Origin: Methylobacterium planeticum
GTDB lineage: Bacteria > Pseudomonadota > Alphaproteobacteria > Rhizobiales > Beijerinckiaceae
Assembly: GCF_008806345.1 (NCBI RefSeq)
Contig: NZ_VZZJ01000020.1
Coordinates: 36,536-100,535 of the forward strand
Direction: 5' to 3'
DNA length: 64,000 bases
The notes below the pieces were generated by a model. The model made no database searches and was not told the DNA's origin. It worked only from the letters and a program-made list of their open reading frames with translations. A program made the position numbers and the translations under genes. Below are positions 45,841 to 54,465 of the stretch, piece by piece; the first letter of the stretch is position 1, and every line of letters starts with the position of its first letter.

Positions 45841-45873
45841 GACCCAGACCCAGACCCAGACCCAGACCCAGAC
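45841..45873 (+). repeat. Hexanucleotide tandem repeat (CAGACC)
   Basis: About five and a half copies of CAGACC. In one frame (45832-45894, with GAGG before the ATG) this encodes a 20-residue Asp-Pro peptide (MIEDPDPDPD...). Slippage in this tract may have broken a longer phage gene whose continuation is the VKLSFRTVETHRPGEVLRDR frame at 45911. Confidence 0.6.
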
Positions 45874-45977
45874 GAAGCCGGCGCCGGAGGCTGACCCCGC
45901 ATCTGATGCGGTGAAGCTTTCATTCCGCACCGTCGAGACGCATCGGCCGGGGGAGGTCCTGCGGGATCGCACGATCG

Positions 45978-46229
45978 ATGGCGGACCCTTCCGATCTCCG
46001 CGCCATCGTCCCGCCGCCGGGGCACGGCGGCTATTTTCAGACGCGGCCCGTGACACTCCGCCTGGAGGCGTTCGGCGGTCCTGCCTACGTGGCAGTCGGC
46101 GCGCATCCCGATCCGACCCGTGAACCCCGGCGGCTGATCCAGCCCGGCCCGACCGGCGCGCAGGAGTTCACCGCGGATCGCGGCGCGTACCTGTCCGCGA
46201 TGCTCGTCGCCGGCATCCCGGCGTCCTGA
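45978..46229 (+). CDS. Small phage-derived protein
   Basis: 83 residues (MADPSDLRAIVPPPGHGGYF at the start, then FGGPAYVAVGAHPDPTREPR and EFTADRGAYLSAMLVAGIPA). Looks like a compact beta-rich phage accessory protein, but not recognised. It lies among broken frames in the prophage remnant and overlaps the frame from 45911. Expression is doubtful. Confidence 0.45.
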   Translation: MADPSDLRAIVPPPGHGGYFQTRPVTLRLEAFGGPAYVAVGAHPDPTREPRRLIQPGPTGAQEFTADRGAYLSAMLVAGIPAS

Positions 46230-46860
46230 GCATGAACGCCGCCCTCCGCATCCACATCGTGGACACCCCGCCGACCCGGCTGCGGTTCAGGTACTGCTCT
46301 CGGACCTTGCCAAGGTGCCGGGCGCGGCCATGATCGCGCAGGCAACCGCTTCCAACGTCGGCAACGGCGCCAGCACCGGGAAGGTGAAGGCGCCGTTGTC
46401 TGGGGCCTTCGCGAGCAGCGGGATGGGGTGGTGGCCACAGATTCACCTGAAGGCACGGAGGCTACTGTCCAGAAGCTCACTCAAGCGCTGGGCCTTGCGG
46501 CCAACGCAACGACGGGTCTCGCACAGCAGAATGCTGCGCTCATGTTCGCCGTGAGGTTCCTGTCCCGTGAGTTAGAGGTCCGCCTCGGCGTGGACCGGGC
46601 TACCCTTGCTGAGGGGGCCATCGCCAGCATGGTCGCAGCCTGTGCGGGGAGGATGCGGATCGCAAGCTGGCTCTTCGAGGCCTGTTTGGCCAGGAGCAAA
46701 TGCCGAAGACCGCGCTGAAGCTGACCCTTATTGCCGGCGGTAAAGATGCCGACGCCGAGAGCGTGTAAGATCAACCCTCAGCGCCCTCCAGTTTTTTTGA
46801 ATGGTATGGGCTGGTGCACCGGGATGACCGGACATTCACCCTGACTATGACTTCACATCA

Positions 46861-48672
46861 TCAGCCAAGCTTGATGTTACCGAACGAGTCGTAGGGAGAA
46901 ATTGAACTAATACCCGTCAAACTCACTTGAGCTTGAGCGCTGGCGATGTCACTCAATTCCTTTGAGCTTGCTGCATTCATTGAGTCTGTCGGAGCATGAA
47001 CGGCAAACGCTTTGCCTTCATCGACCCAGCCTGTTCCCGCCGCCCCATGGTTGATCGCGTAAGCTTCATCTGCATTGGCTGCATAATGATGAAGCTGAGT
47101 TTTCGTGTTAAAGAAGCGTTCCAGAAACACGACGCCGGGATCAGAGCCGTCAGAACCGGCGTAAGCCTGAAATGCTACACCCTCATATTTGTATGTCGGC
47201 AAAGTCTTGACGATGCTGTCGCGTTCCGCGGTGCTAGTAGTAAAAAAATGCGTTCCCGTCTTCGAGTCGAAGAAGCGAAAGACGTCAGTCGTACCGGCTC
47301 CCTTATCGGGGGTTGCCCAGCCAATACCTTCGTAACGGTAGTTGGGTAGAGTGGTTTGAATAGAAGATTTTTCAGCGGCACTAGTCGAATAGAAATGATC
47401 TTGAGTCTTAGTGTCGAAAAAACGGTAAACCGCAGATACATTTTCGAGCTTAAGATCAAGCGTAGAGTCGGCTTTTCCGCCGAGTGCATTTGCCACTGTG
47501 TAAGTAAATGTATCGTGTAGAGGGTTGTTTGCGCTAGGGCCCGCGCCAATTGCTGCCGCATTGTCTGCATTGTATACAAACGATCCGTCAGCATTGAGCT
47601 TGAGATGCCCATACTTTCCTGCGATCGATGATCCAACGGAACCACCAGTAACCGCCACGATCGACAGGAACAGGCCATTTGGATCAACGTCATCGGCAAG
47701 AATACCCGAGCCGAACTGGCCGGCCGTACCCGTTGCAGTGCCACCAGCAACGGTCGTTGCGGTATTCGCTACGGTAATAGGATTCGCAATCGACCCGGTG
47801 AAGGCGTGAGTTCCGATGCTGTTCTTTACCAAATAGCTAGAGTCGTGATAAGATCCAGCAACATCTCCCGCATTATCAATACCATAAATTCGAGTTTCGT
47901 AAGCATTTGGAAATTCTATTGACTTCGCTGAGCCGCCGAAGTAAATAAACCCGTGGTCCTTCCCATCTGCACCGACATAATAACCCGCTACTTGACCGAG
48001 GTCATTAATTCCTTGTGGGGTGATCTTGGTGGCGTTGATGCTGTCGCTTATGGTGTCGATGAGTCGCACTGCGCCACTATCATCCCTTACGAAAGCGTGT
48101 TCTTTGCCCGCAATTGTCGCGACGCCGACAGTTTGGCCGAACGAATTGATCCCGGTTGAATGAATGTCTGCGGCACCATCTATTTTAAATATCTTATATG
48201 CTCCATCCTTATATGTGAAGCTACGTTCGTGCGTCTCACCATCTAACTTGCTAACATAGTTCCCAACCACCACTCCGTTAGAGCTAATATCTACTGCGCT
48301 GGTTGTTAATACGCCAAGCACCTGGCGGCCGTCGGCCGTAAGACCAACTAAGTTCTCCCCATCTATGCCTTGGCCTTTGAAAGGGTTTATCTGAAAATAT
48401 GTTTCGCCTGATTTTAGAAAGCCGTACTGTCGTCCCACGGCGTCATTGTAGCTTCCGACTATTTCGCCCTTGCTATTGATACCTTCAGCGTGCCCGGTGC
48501 CTGCAATGGCGCCGAGGCGTGTCGCCAGATCAAGAGTTCCCCCACCTGGGATAATCTCGGCGCTTGCCGGCTCGGTTCCCGCGGCGCGAAAGAGGAACGT
48601 GCTTAAAGATCCAATAGCATAAATCTCGCCGTAGGGACCATTCAGGCTCACGGGTGAGTAATTATACATCAT
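46861..48672 (-). CDS. Secreted repeat protein with HAF-type repeats, VCBS-like domain and DUF5648 repeats
   Basis: 603 residues. The N-terminal half has HAF-type repeats (GHAEGINSKGEIVGSYNDAV, GINSFGQTVGVATIAGKEHA, GINDLGQVAGYYVGADGKDH, IDNAGDVAGSYHDSS). A cadherin/VCBS-like segment follows (GHLKLNADGSFVYNADNAAA, HDTFTYTVANALGGKADST). The C terminus has three DUF5648-type units (VYRFFDTKTQDHFYSTSAAE, VFRFFDSKTGTHFFTTSTAE, LERFFNTKTQLHHYAANADE). No signal peptide, consistent with type I export (inference). Base composition is visibly more AT-rich than the neighbours, suggesting acquisition. Confidence 0.8.
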   Translation of the reverse strand: MMYNYSPVSLNGPYGEIYAIGSLSTFLFRAAGTEPASAEIIPGGGTLDLATRLGAIAGTGHAEGINSKGEIVGSYNDAVGRQYGFLKSGETYFQINPFKGQGIDGENLVGLTADGRQVLGVLTTSAVDISSNGVVVGNYVSKLDGETHERSFTYKDGAYKIFKIDGAADIHSTGINSFGQTVGVATIAGKEHAFVRDDSGAVRLIDTISDSINATKITPQGINDLGQVAGYYVGADGKDHGFIYFGGSAKSIEFPNAYETRIYGIDNAGDVAGSYHDSSYLVKNSIGTHAFTGSIANPITVANTATTVAGGTATGTAGQFGSGILADDVDPNGLFLSIVAVTGGSVGSSIAGKYGHLKLNADGSFVYNADNAAAIGAGPSANNPLHDTFTYTVANALGGKADSTLDLKLENVSAVYRFFDTKTQDHFYSTSAAEKSSIQTTLPNYRYEGIGWATPDKGAGTTDVFRFFDSKTGTHFFTTSTAERDSIVKTLPTYKYEGVAFQAYAGSDGSDPGVVFLERFFNTKTQLHHYAANADEAYAINHGAAGTGWVDEGKAFAVHAPTDSMNAASSKELSDIASAQAQVSLTGISSISPYDSFGNIKLG

Positions 48673-48940
48673 GGCGTGTCGGCCTTTTGCGATGATTAGT
48701 TGTTTGAGGTTTGCTTCTACAGCATTGGCCTCATAGAATGGATAGGAACGCTTATATGCCGTTCTTGGTTAAGAAATCCTTCGTTAGTTAACGTTTGAAT
48801 GCTTGCAGGTGATCAGCCGCATGCCAATCGCGCAACGAGCCCCGATACCGAGGTCAATGACTCTGTCGAAGTGAAATTGAGCAGACGGCAGCGACAGCCA
48901 TATAGCACTCAGAGCAAGCCGGCGCTGTTAGAGGCCGTCC

Positions 48941-49429
48941 ATGCCCCGTTGGCTTCACACGGCATGCGCGCGCGCTCTCTACGTGGCCATTATGGCCGCG
49001 GTCATCCGCTCGGTGCTGCGCCGATCTCCGAGTGTCGACGCGATCGCGACCGAGCACCCGATCTCCGAGGAGCTGACGATCCTTGCCTTCGGCGCGGTGG
49101 CCGCGTTCGTTGTCTACGGCCTCTGGTTGCGCTCAGATCGCGAATGGGGCCAGGGCGACGGGGCCTTAGCGGGAGATCTGCCTCCTACTCGCGACACCCG
49201 CTCCGCTGCTTTTCACGCACGATGGCCGACACCTTCTGCCGGTCGCGAGCTGAGAGGGGCACGTCGCGGATCTCGTCGAAGCGGCAGCCGGCGTTGCCGA
49301 AGGCCTGGATTCCGCGCGGCGTGCGGAAGCAGTAACCGGCCTCGGCGTAGACCGCGTTCCGCTCGCCCCAGAGTTCGTCGCACAGCGGCGCCGCGCTCGC
49401 TGGCGCGGACCCAAGGATGGCGAGGCTGA
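48941..49429 (+). CDS. Possible small membrane protein, 3' part doubtful
   Basis: The first about 80 residues look genuine: two hydrophobic helices (ALYVAIMAAVIRSVL and LTILAFGAVAAFVVYGLWL) in MPRWLHTACARA...RSDREWGQGD. After that the frame becomes Arg/Ser-rich and lies opposite the secreted small gene at 49185, so it may be a truncated gene or not expressed. The rest of 48673-49184 contains nothing else I can support. Confidence 0.3.
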   Translation: MPRWLHTACARALYVAIMAAVIRSVLRRSPSVDAIATEHPISEELTILAFGAVAAFVVYGLWLRSDREWGQGDGALAGDLPPTRDTRSAAFHARWPTPSAGRELRGARRGSRRSGSRRCRRPGFRAACGSSNRPRRRPRSARPRVRRTAAPRSLARTQGWRG

Positions 49430-49457
49430 GAGCAGGGGCGAGCAGGGCAGTGCGCAT
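49185..49457 (-). CDS. Small exported DUF4453/YARHG-type protein
   Basis: 90 residues. Signal peptide MRTALLAPALSLAILGSAPA followed by SAAPLC. The mature part LWGERNAVYAEAGYCFRTPR and FGNAGCRFDEI resembles the DUF4453/YARHG domain, with three or four Cys that may form disulfides. A GTG at 49469 overlapping the previous stop (GTGA) is an alternative start. Downstream of a small unknown gene in the same direction. Confidence 0.65.
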   Translation of the reverse strand: MRTALLAPALSLAILGSAPASAAPLCDELWGERNAVYAEAGYCFRTPRGIQAFGNAGCRFDEIRDVPLSARDRQKVSAIVREKQRSGCRE

Positions 49458-49465
49458 GGCGGGGC

Positions 49466-49756
49466 TCACGCGACGTCGGTCTGCGGCTTATGCCGGAAGC
49501 CGAAGCCCGGAGCGGTATCCTTTTGGCGCTCCCGCTCGATCACCCTCTCATCAGCGATGGCGCGGTCCACCGCCTCGATCTGCTTCTGAATGCCCTCGAG
49601 GTCGGCGCCGTACAGGTAGCCCGAAGTGACGTCTGGGGAGCTTGCACCGCTGCTCCCGGCCTCGCTTATCGCGAGCTGAGCGATCTGCCGCCTCTTCGCC
49701 ACGAATGCTGATCGGAGAGCACGAAGATCAGAAATGGCTTGCGTGTCGTCTGACAT
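49466..49756 (-). CDS. Hypothetical protein, 96 residues
   Basis: Not recognised. Two helical stretches (ISDLRALRSAFVAKRRQIAQ and LEGIQKQIEAVDRAIADERV) separated by a Ser/Gly linker suggest a helical hairpin. It overlaps the start of the DUF4453-type gene, so the two form a unit. A 28-base element shared with the protease gene upstream region lies 42 bases before the start (49798-49825). Confidence 0.55.
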   Translation of the reverse strand: MSDDTQAISDLRALRSAFVAKRRQIAQLAISEAGSSGASSPDVTSGYLYGADLEGIQKQIEAVDRAIADERVIERERQKDTAPGFGFRHKPQTDVA

Positions 49757-49797
49757 GGCTGGCCCCCACGGGGCTAAGCGCCCCTCGTGCCAGAGCT

Positions 49798-49825
49798 ATG
49801 TATCCGGCTATACGCGGTTGTCGAG
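49798..49825 (-). promoter_or_regulatory. Duplicated 28-base element, copy 1 (candidate promoter)
   Basis: Read leftward it begins CTCGACAACCGCGTATAGCC and continues GGATACAT. It differs from the copy at 50900-50927 at 2 of 28 positions. TCGACA and TACATA lie 16 bases apart, a plausible -35/-10 pair, and the element lies 42 bases upstream of the gene at 49756. Confidence 0.5.
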
Positions 49826-49912
49826 TAGCACCGAGATGCCCCCGGCGACGACACCGCGAAGGATGGGCGGAGGGCGGGGGGAGAGTGATTAGCGAAGATT
49901 TGGCTACGTGAT

Positions 49913-50815
49913 CTAAGTGTGTTCGTCTAGCTCAGCGATGCCTGCGCTAAGTAGCTTGTCGATTGTGAAGAAAACTTCCTGCTTGCCTCCGCCTTGATTC
50001 TCAATCCTAATCGGCAGAAGTGCCAAGATCGCTGATCCTGGGATGGAACGATCGTTTTTTGCGGGATCATCGTCGTCGCGTTGGTCGGAGGATATCAGCC
50101 CGAACGGGCGGACGGTGGTGTCCCGGGCATAGATGAACGCTGGGCCACCACTCATTCCTCCGAACGCCGGCACGGTCGTTTCGATGCATGGGCCGCGGCA
50201 GAGCAGGTGCCCTTCGGGGTGATGCGCTGTGACTGTGCCGACACGAAGTGCCAAGCGCCGACCTACTGTTAATGATCCCAGCCATCCACCTTCGAGTGTA
50301 ACATTGGATACGCTCATGTGTGCGTAACCGAGAACGCCAATCATGGACCCGATCTTCGGCAGCTCAGCAGAAAGTGGAAACATTTTCTCAAATTGCAGGC
50401 CGTCAAGGTTGATCAGCGTCAACGAGAAGACGGCAAGGTCCGCGGCGACGTTCCAAACGGCCCAATTAATTCGGCCGCTGGATACCCTCTCGCCGCACTG
50501 ATAAGTCACTTGGAGCCGACGAGGATCTATTGAAACTCGTTGAAAACCTGGAAGAAATTCTTCCAAAGCGCTGGGATGATGTCGTCCTATTGGCACCTGC
50601 GCCCGTGCTGCACCTGTCAGATTATGGGCCGCAGTGATGGCAACAGCCGTGTCTCCAGAGAATTCTGCGATGAAGGCGGTGCCGATGAGGTGAGGAGTGC
50701 CGCGCTCCTCAAAAGCCATGAGCATCAAAAGGCCCGAGTGCATCTCGCTGGGAGCGTCACCCGAGAGATCCGCTTGGTTCCACGCAAATCCAGGCGGCAA
50801 CGGGTCGTTATTCAT
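49913..50815 (-). CDS. Trypsin-like serine protease, apparently cytosolic
   Basis: 300 residues. A chymotrypsin-fold catalytic triad is visible: His in VAITAAHNLTG, Asp in AADLAVFSLTL, Ser in FGGMSGGPAFIY. The protein starts MNNDPLPPGFAWNQADLSGD with no signal peptide, so it probably stays in the cell, unlike most bacterial trypsin-like enzymes. No PDZ or effector domain is attached. Stand-alone gene with its own upstream element; role unknown. Confidence 0.8.
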   Translation of the reverse strand: MNNDPLPPGFAWNQADLSGDAPSEMHSGLLMLMAFEERGTPHLIGTAFIAEFSGDTAVAITAAHNLTGAARAQVPIGRHHPSALEEFLPGFQRVSIDPRRLQVTYQCGERVSSGRINWAVWNVAADLAVFSLTLINLDGLQFEKMFPLSAELPKIGSMIGVLGYAHMSVSNVTLEGGWLGSLTVGRRLALRVGTVTAHHPEGHLLCRGPCIETTVPAFGGMSGGPAFIYARDTTVRPFGLISSDQRDDDDPAKNDRSIPGSAILALLPIRIENQGGGKQEVFFTIDKLLSAGIAELDEHT

Positions 50816-50899
50816 TCCGCGTGCCGCTCCACAGGCATAGCACCGGACAGAGTGTCGAAGGCGAAAACATCAGCGAGGAGGGCAAAGCGCATGGCGGGA

Positions 50900-50927
50900 A
50901 TGTACCCGGCCATACGCGGTTGTCGAG
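50900..50927 (-). promoter_or_regulatory. Duplicated 28-base element, copy 2 (candidate promoter)
   Basis: Leftward it begins CTCGACAACCGCGTATGGCC and continues GGGTACAT, 85 bases upstream of the trypsin-like protease gene. Pair of the element at 49798-49825. Confidence 0.5.
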
Positions 50928-51062
50928 ATTGTTGCGTCCTCTGCGAGCATCCGAGCGGAGCGCCAGTGTGGCGTCGGCGGATCCACGTAGCTCACCAACG
51001 TCTGGTCGTGTCCCGTGACGTGGTGTGGGAGCGCCGGTCCTCGGTTCGGGTCCGAGGGTTGA

Positions 51063-51178
51063 TCAGGCCGCCACGGCGGACAGCCTGAGGGTGGGATCAT
51101 CGCTCAAGCTGGCGAGCGACTCCAGGCTCATGTAGCGGTGCGAGACCGCCCACTCGTCGCATTGCTCCAGCATCAGGG
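51063..51178 (-). pseudogene. IS256 transposase, C-terminal remnant
   Basis: Leftward translation gives LMLEQCDEWAVSHRYMSLES followed by LASLSDDPTLRLSAVAA and a stop. This is the typical C terminus of IS256-group transposases. It ends exactly at the left inverted repeat of the IS3 element. Confidence 0.75.
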
Positions 51179-51217
51179 TGAACCGCCCCGGGTTTCCCGG
51201 AGGCCTTTTGGTTTGGG

Positions 51218-51434
51218 TCAAGCGGCCACGGCTTGCACCTCGGTCTGGGCATCATAGCGTGCCTCGGCCTCGGCGGGAGGGATGTGGCCGATGGGTTCGA
51301 GCAGTCGACGGTTGTTGAACCAATCCACCCATTCGAGGGTGGCGAACTCCACCGCGTCGAAGCTGCGCCACGGACCGCGCCGGTGGATCACCTCGGTCTT
51401 GAACAGGCCGATCACCGTCTCCGCCAGCGCATTG
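51218..51434 (-). pseudogene. IS3 transposase orfB, C-terminal fragment
   Basis: NALAETVIGLFKTEVIHRRG, WRSFDAVEFATLEWVDWFNN and RRLLEPIGHIPPAEAEARYD are the C-terminal third of the IS3 rve integrase, with the last catalytic Glu in AET. It joins directly to the fragment ending at 52717 (SVGDSYD) when the IS110 element is removed. Confidence 0.85.
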
Positions 51435-52716
51435 ATGCTCCTATGTCCGTCAAGTGGTCTCGTGCGAGATGCGGCCTCCACATCCGCAGAGATGGCCGAA
51501 GATCTCGCGGGCTACGTACCGCTTCAGGCATCGTACGATCTCCCGCTTCGTCCGTCCTTGAGCTACGCGCTTCTCGACGTAGGCGAGCGTCGGCTGGTGG
51601 CCTCGCATGCGGGTGATGACGACCCGGTAGAGCGCGGCGTTCGCCTGCCGATTGCCGCCCCGGTTCAGCCGATGGCGCGACGTCTTCCCACTCGACGCCG
51701 GGACAGGACTGACGCCGCATAGCTTGGCAAAAGCCGCCTCCGAGCGGATGCGCTCGGGGTTGTCGCCGACCAGGATCAGCATCTCGGCCACGGTGCCGGT
51801 CGCGATGCCGAAGGCTGCCTTCAGGCCCGCAGCGCACCTGTTCGTCAGGTCATCGAGGGCCGCGTCATGCTCCTTGATCTCGGCATCAAGCATGAGCCAG
51901 CGTCGCGCGAGAGCCTTCAGAGCGGCCTTGGTCGACGCGATGGTCGAGGTGAGAGGGCCAGGGCGCAGACCAGCCAGATGACGAACCAGCGCGACGCGAC
52001 CGGTGAGGCGGTCGAGCTGCTCTCGGAGGGCTGCTGGCGCGTTGATGATCAAGGTCTTGAGCGTGACCATGGCCCGGGTTCGGCTCTTCACGGCGGTGTC
52101 GCGCACAACCTTGAGCTGACGGATCATCTCGACGGCGCTGCTGCCGCTCTTGGGACGCGCCGTAGCCTGACCAGCCAGCACGGAACGAGCGGCGCTCTCG
52201 GCGTCGATCGGGTCGCTCTTGCCGTGCTGGTGACGCACCTGCCGATTGGGACGGTTCACCTCGACGACGGTGTGCCCTTGCGCCACGAGGGCGCGCGAGA
52301 GACCGGCCCCGTAAGAGCCGGTGCCCTCGATGCCGAAGGCGCGGACGCATCCGAAGGCGCAAGCCCATACCTCAAGCTCGCGATAGCCCTTCGGGCTCAC
52401 GGGAATGCTCGTTGTGCCGAGCCGCGCACCGAGCCCGTTGAGGGCGACAGCAGCGTGGATGTGTTTGTGGGTATCCACACCGATGACAATGTCGGTTGGG
52501 GCGATGGTTTGCATGGACGGGCTCTCCGCGCGATGAGAGCCTGACTGGCCGGTGAGCGGACAGGACTGTGACGGGAGAGGGTCCCCCACGCTCCTATGAG
52601 GTCACGTCTCCTCCTGCCATCAGGCGCCGCCCGGCGAACCGACACGTCAATGCGAGGACACGAAGGTCAATCGTAGCAAGGGTCAGGTCCCCCGGGCGAA
52701 GCCCACACTCTCACAA
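51435..52716 (-). mobile_element. IS110-family element
   Basis: About 1.28 kb between the two halves of orfB. It carries one transposase gene and has no obvious terminal inverted repeats, as usual for IS110. The insertion point is GCATTG / TCGTAGCTG in the orfB sequence; the boundary may be off by a few bases because of shared nucleotides. Confidence 0.75.
51450..52514 (-). CDS. IS110-family transposase (DEDD type)
   Basis: 354 residues. The N-terminal DEDD domain has VIGVDTHKHIHAAVA (Asp), IEGTGSYGAGLSRAL (Glu) and GKSDPIDAESAARSVLAG (D-x-x-D). The C-terminal transposase_20 domain has FGIATGTVAEMLI and FAKLCGVSPVPASSG with the conserved Ser region and RLNRGGNRQANAALY. GGAGAG lies seven bases before the ATG. 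Looks intact, so this element may still be active. Confidence 0.9.
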   Translation of the reverse strand: MQTIAPTDIVIGVDTHKHIHAAVALNGLGARLGTTSIPVSPKGYRELEVWACAFGCVRAFGIEGTGSYGAGLSRALVAQGHTVVEVNRPNRQVRHQHGKSDPIDAESAARSVLAGQATARPKSGSSAVEMIRQLKVVRDTAVKSRTRAMVTLKTLIINAPAALREQLDRLTGRVALVRHLAGLRPGPLTSTIASTKAALKALARRWLMLDAEIKEHDAALDDLTNRCAAGLKAAFGIATGTVAEMLILVGDNPERIRSEAAFAKLCGVSPVPASSGKTSRHRLNRGGNRQANAALYRVVITRMRGHQPTLAYVEKRVAQGRTKREIVRCLKRYVAREIFGHLCGCGGRISHETT

Positions 52717-53405
52717 TCGTAGCTGTCTCCAACGCTGCCGACGGAGGGCTCGATACCCGCCTCAATGAGGCGCTCGGTATAGCGAATACTCACGTATTGC
52801 GACCCTCGGTCCGAATGACAGACGAGGCCGCTGCCGGCGAAGGGTCGGCGCTGATGAAGAGCCTGCTCCAGGGCATCGAGGACGAAGTCTGCGCGCGCCG
52901 AGCGCGACACGCGCCAGCCGACGATCCTACGAGCGAAGACATCGACCACGAAGGCTGCGTAGACGAAGCCGCTCCAGGTCGCGACGTACGTAAAATCCGC
53001 GACCCACAGTCGGTTCGGGCGGTCTGCCTTGAATTGCCGGTTGACCTGGTCGAGCGGACAGGCCGAGGCTGGATCGGGAACGGTGGTGCGCAGCTTCTTT
53101 CCGCGCACGACCCCCTGCAGCCCCATCGCTCGCATCAGTCGCGCGACAGTGCAGCGGGCGGACACGATCCCCTCCCGGGCGAGCTGCCGCCAGACCTTGC
53201 GCACGCCGTAGACGCGGAAGTTCGCCTCGTACACGCGCCGGATTTCGGCCATGAGCATCGCATCCCGCCTAGCTCGGGCTGGTAGCCGATCGGGGTCGGC
53301 CCGCCGCGCAGCGTGGGCATGATACGTCGAAGGGGCGATCGGCAGCAGCCTGCAGATCGGCTCGACCCCATAGTCGGCGCGGTGCTCGTCGATGAAGGCG
53401 ATCAT
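52717..53405 (-). pseudogene. IS3 transposase orfB, N-terminal fragment
   Basis: Starts MIAFIDEHRADYGVEPICRL (HTH_21 region: MAEIRRVYEANFRVYGVRKV) and runs into the rve domain (DRPNRLWVADFTYVATWSGF with the first Asp; GLVCHSDRGSQYVS with the second), then is cut after SVGDSYD by the IS110 element. Its ATG overlaps the orfA stop; production of a fused OrfAB normally needs -1 frameshifting. Confidence 0.9.
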
Positions 53406-53728
53406 GACCGGAACCGGCGGTCGAGCTCCGCCTGAGCAAAATACGCCGAGGCCTTCCTCAGGATCTCATTGGCCTGCCGCAGCTCGCGGTTCTCGCGCTC
53501 CAGCGCTTTGATCCGCTCGCGCTCCTCCGCCCTTGGACCCGCTCGCACGCCTTGGTCGCATTCGGCCTGGCGGACCCAGTTCCGCAGCGTCTCGCCCGAG
53601 CAGCCGATCTTGGCCGCAATCGAACGGATCGCCGCATAGGGCGAGCTGTGCTCACCCTGATGCTCCAGCACCATCCGCACCGCGCGCTCGCGGACCTCAG
53701 GGGAAAAAGGTGGGGTTCGCTTCGTCAT
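53402..53728 (-). CDS. IS3 transposase orfA
   Basis: 108 residues. HTH_Tnp_1 domain (FSPEVRERAVRMVLEHQGEH, IAAKIGCSGETLRNWVRQAE) followed by the leucine-zipper segment (RIKALERENRELRQANEILR) and ASAYFAQAELDRR. Binds the element's ends. Intact, but its partner orfB is broken. Confidence 0.9.
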   Translation of the reverse strand: MTKRTPPFSPEVRERAVRMVLEHQGEHSSPYAAIRSIAAKIGCSGETLRNWVRQAECDQGVRAGPRAEERERIKALERENRELRQANEILRKASAYFAQAELDRRFRS

Positions 53729-53778
53729 GGCTCCATCCTCGCAAGAGTTGAAGCCTCCGAAAATCCCGGGGCGGTTCA

Positions 53779-54465
53779 GTCGGCGACGACGAGCTTCACA
53801 CCCCGCAGGCCCCGGTCGGCCAAGGAGCGCAAGAACGCCTTCCAGAACGGCTCCGCCTCCGAGGAGCCGGTCGTCACGCCCAGCACCTCGCGCCGACCAT
53901 CCGTGTTGACGCCCACCGCCACTATAACCGCGACCGAGACGATGCGGCCGGCCTCGCGCACCTTCACGTCGGTGGCGTCGATCCACAGATAGGGCCATGC
54001 GCCTTCGATGGGCCGCGAGAGGAAGGCGTTCACCCGCCCGTCGATCTCTGCGCACAGCCGCGAGACCTGGCTCTTCGACACGCCTGACCCGCCCATCGCC
54101 TTGACGAGATCGTCGACCGCCCGGGTCGAGACGCCATGCACGTAGGCCTCCTGGATCACGGCGGTGAGCGCCTTCTCGGCCGTGCGGCGCGGCTCCAGGA
54201 ACGAAGGCAGGTAGCTGCCCTTCCTCAGCTTCGGGATCGCCAGATCAATCCGGCCGGCCCGCGTCTCCCAGCCCCGCTCCCGGTAGCCATTCCTCTGGGT
54301 CAGGCGATCCGGGCTGCGCTGGCCGGCCGACGCGCCGGTGCAGGCCTCAACCTCCAACTCCATCATGCGCTCGGCCGCAAAGGCCAGGAGCTCGCGCACG
54401 AGATCGCCGTCCGCCCCCTTCTCGATCAGCTCGATCAGGGCCATCCTGTCATCGGTCATCGTCAT
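53779..54465 (-). pseudogene. IS256 transposase, N-terminal part
   Basis: About 229 residues: ELLAFAAERMMELEVEACTG, RNGYRERGWETRAGRIDLAI, VYVHGVSTRAVDDLVKAMGG-type region, and WIDATDVKVREAG with the first catalytic Asp. It ends at LVVAD, and the stop codon TGA that follows is the first three bases of the IS3 inverted repeat. The rest of the protein is missing apart from the tail at 51063-51178. Confidence 0.85.

Larger units (their letters stand above)
44215..46770 (+). mobile_element. Decayed prophage fragment (head-gene region)
   Basis: Starts inside the AraC-type gene with the last about 60 codons of an unidentified gene (ALRAEIFRSADTALAHLGSD, ending TALRGAA and a stop at 44408). It then carries a small gene, a ClpP-like head protease, and a run of short broken frames (45832, 45911, 45978, 46241, 46428, 46700) with no intact major capsid, terminase or tail genes. 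The stretch 46230-46860 is of this kind: fragments such as VQKLTQALGLAANATTGLAQ and a 22-residue frame starting MPKTALKLTLIAGG. Likely a remnant left after deletion. Confidence 0.65.
51179..53778 (-). mobile_element. IS3-family element, interrupted by an IS110 element
   Basis: Inverted repeats: TGAACCGCCCCGGGTTTCCC at 51179 and, on the other strand, TGAACCGCCCCGGGATTTTC from 53778. Contains orfA, and orfB split by the IS110 insertion. The flanks show no target duplication, which fits the deletion in the host IS256 element. Confidence 0.85.

Noticed and set aside
45841..45873. CRISPR-like or other array
   Set aside because: Only a 6-base simple tandem repeat without spacers; no CRISPR array was seen anywhere in the window.
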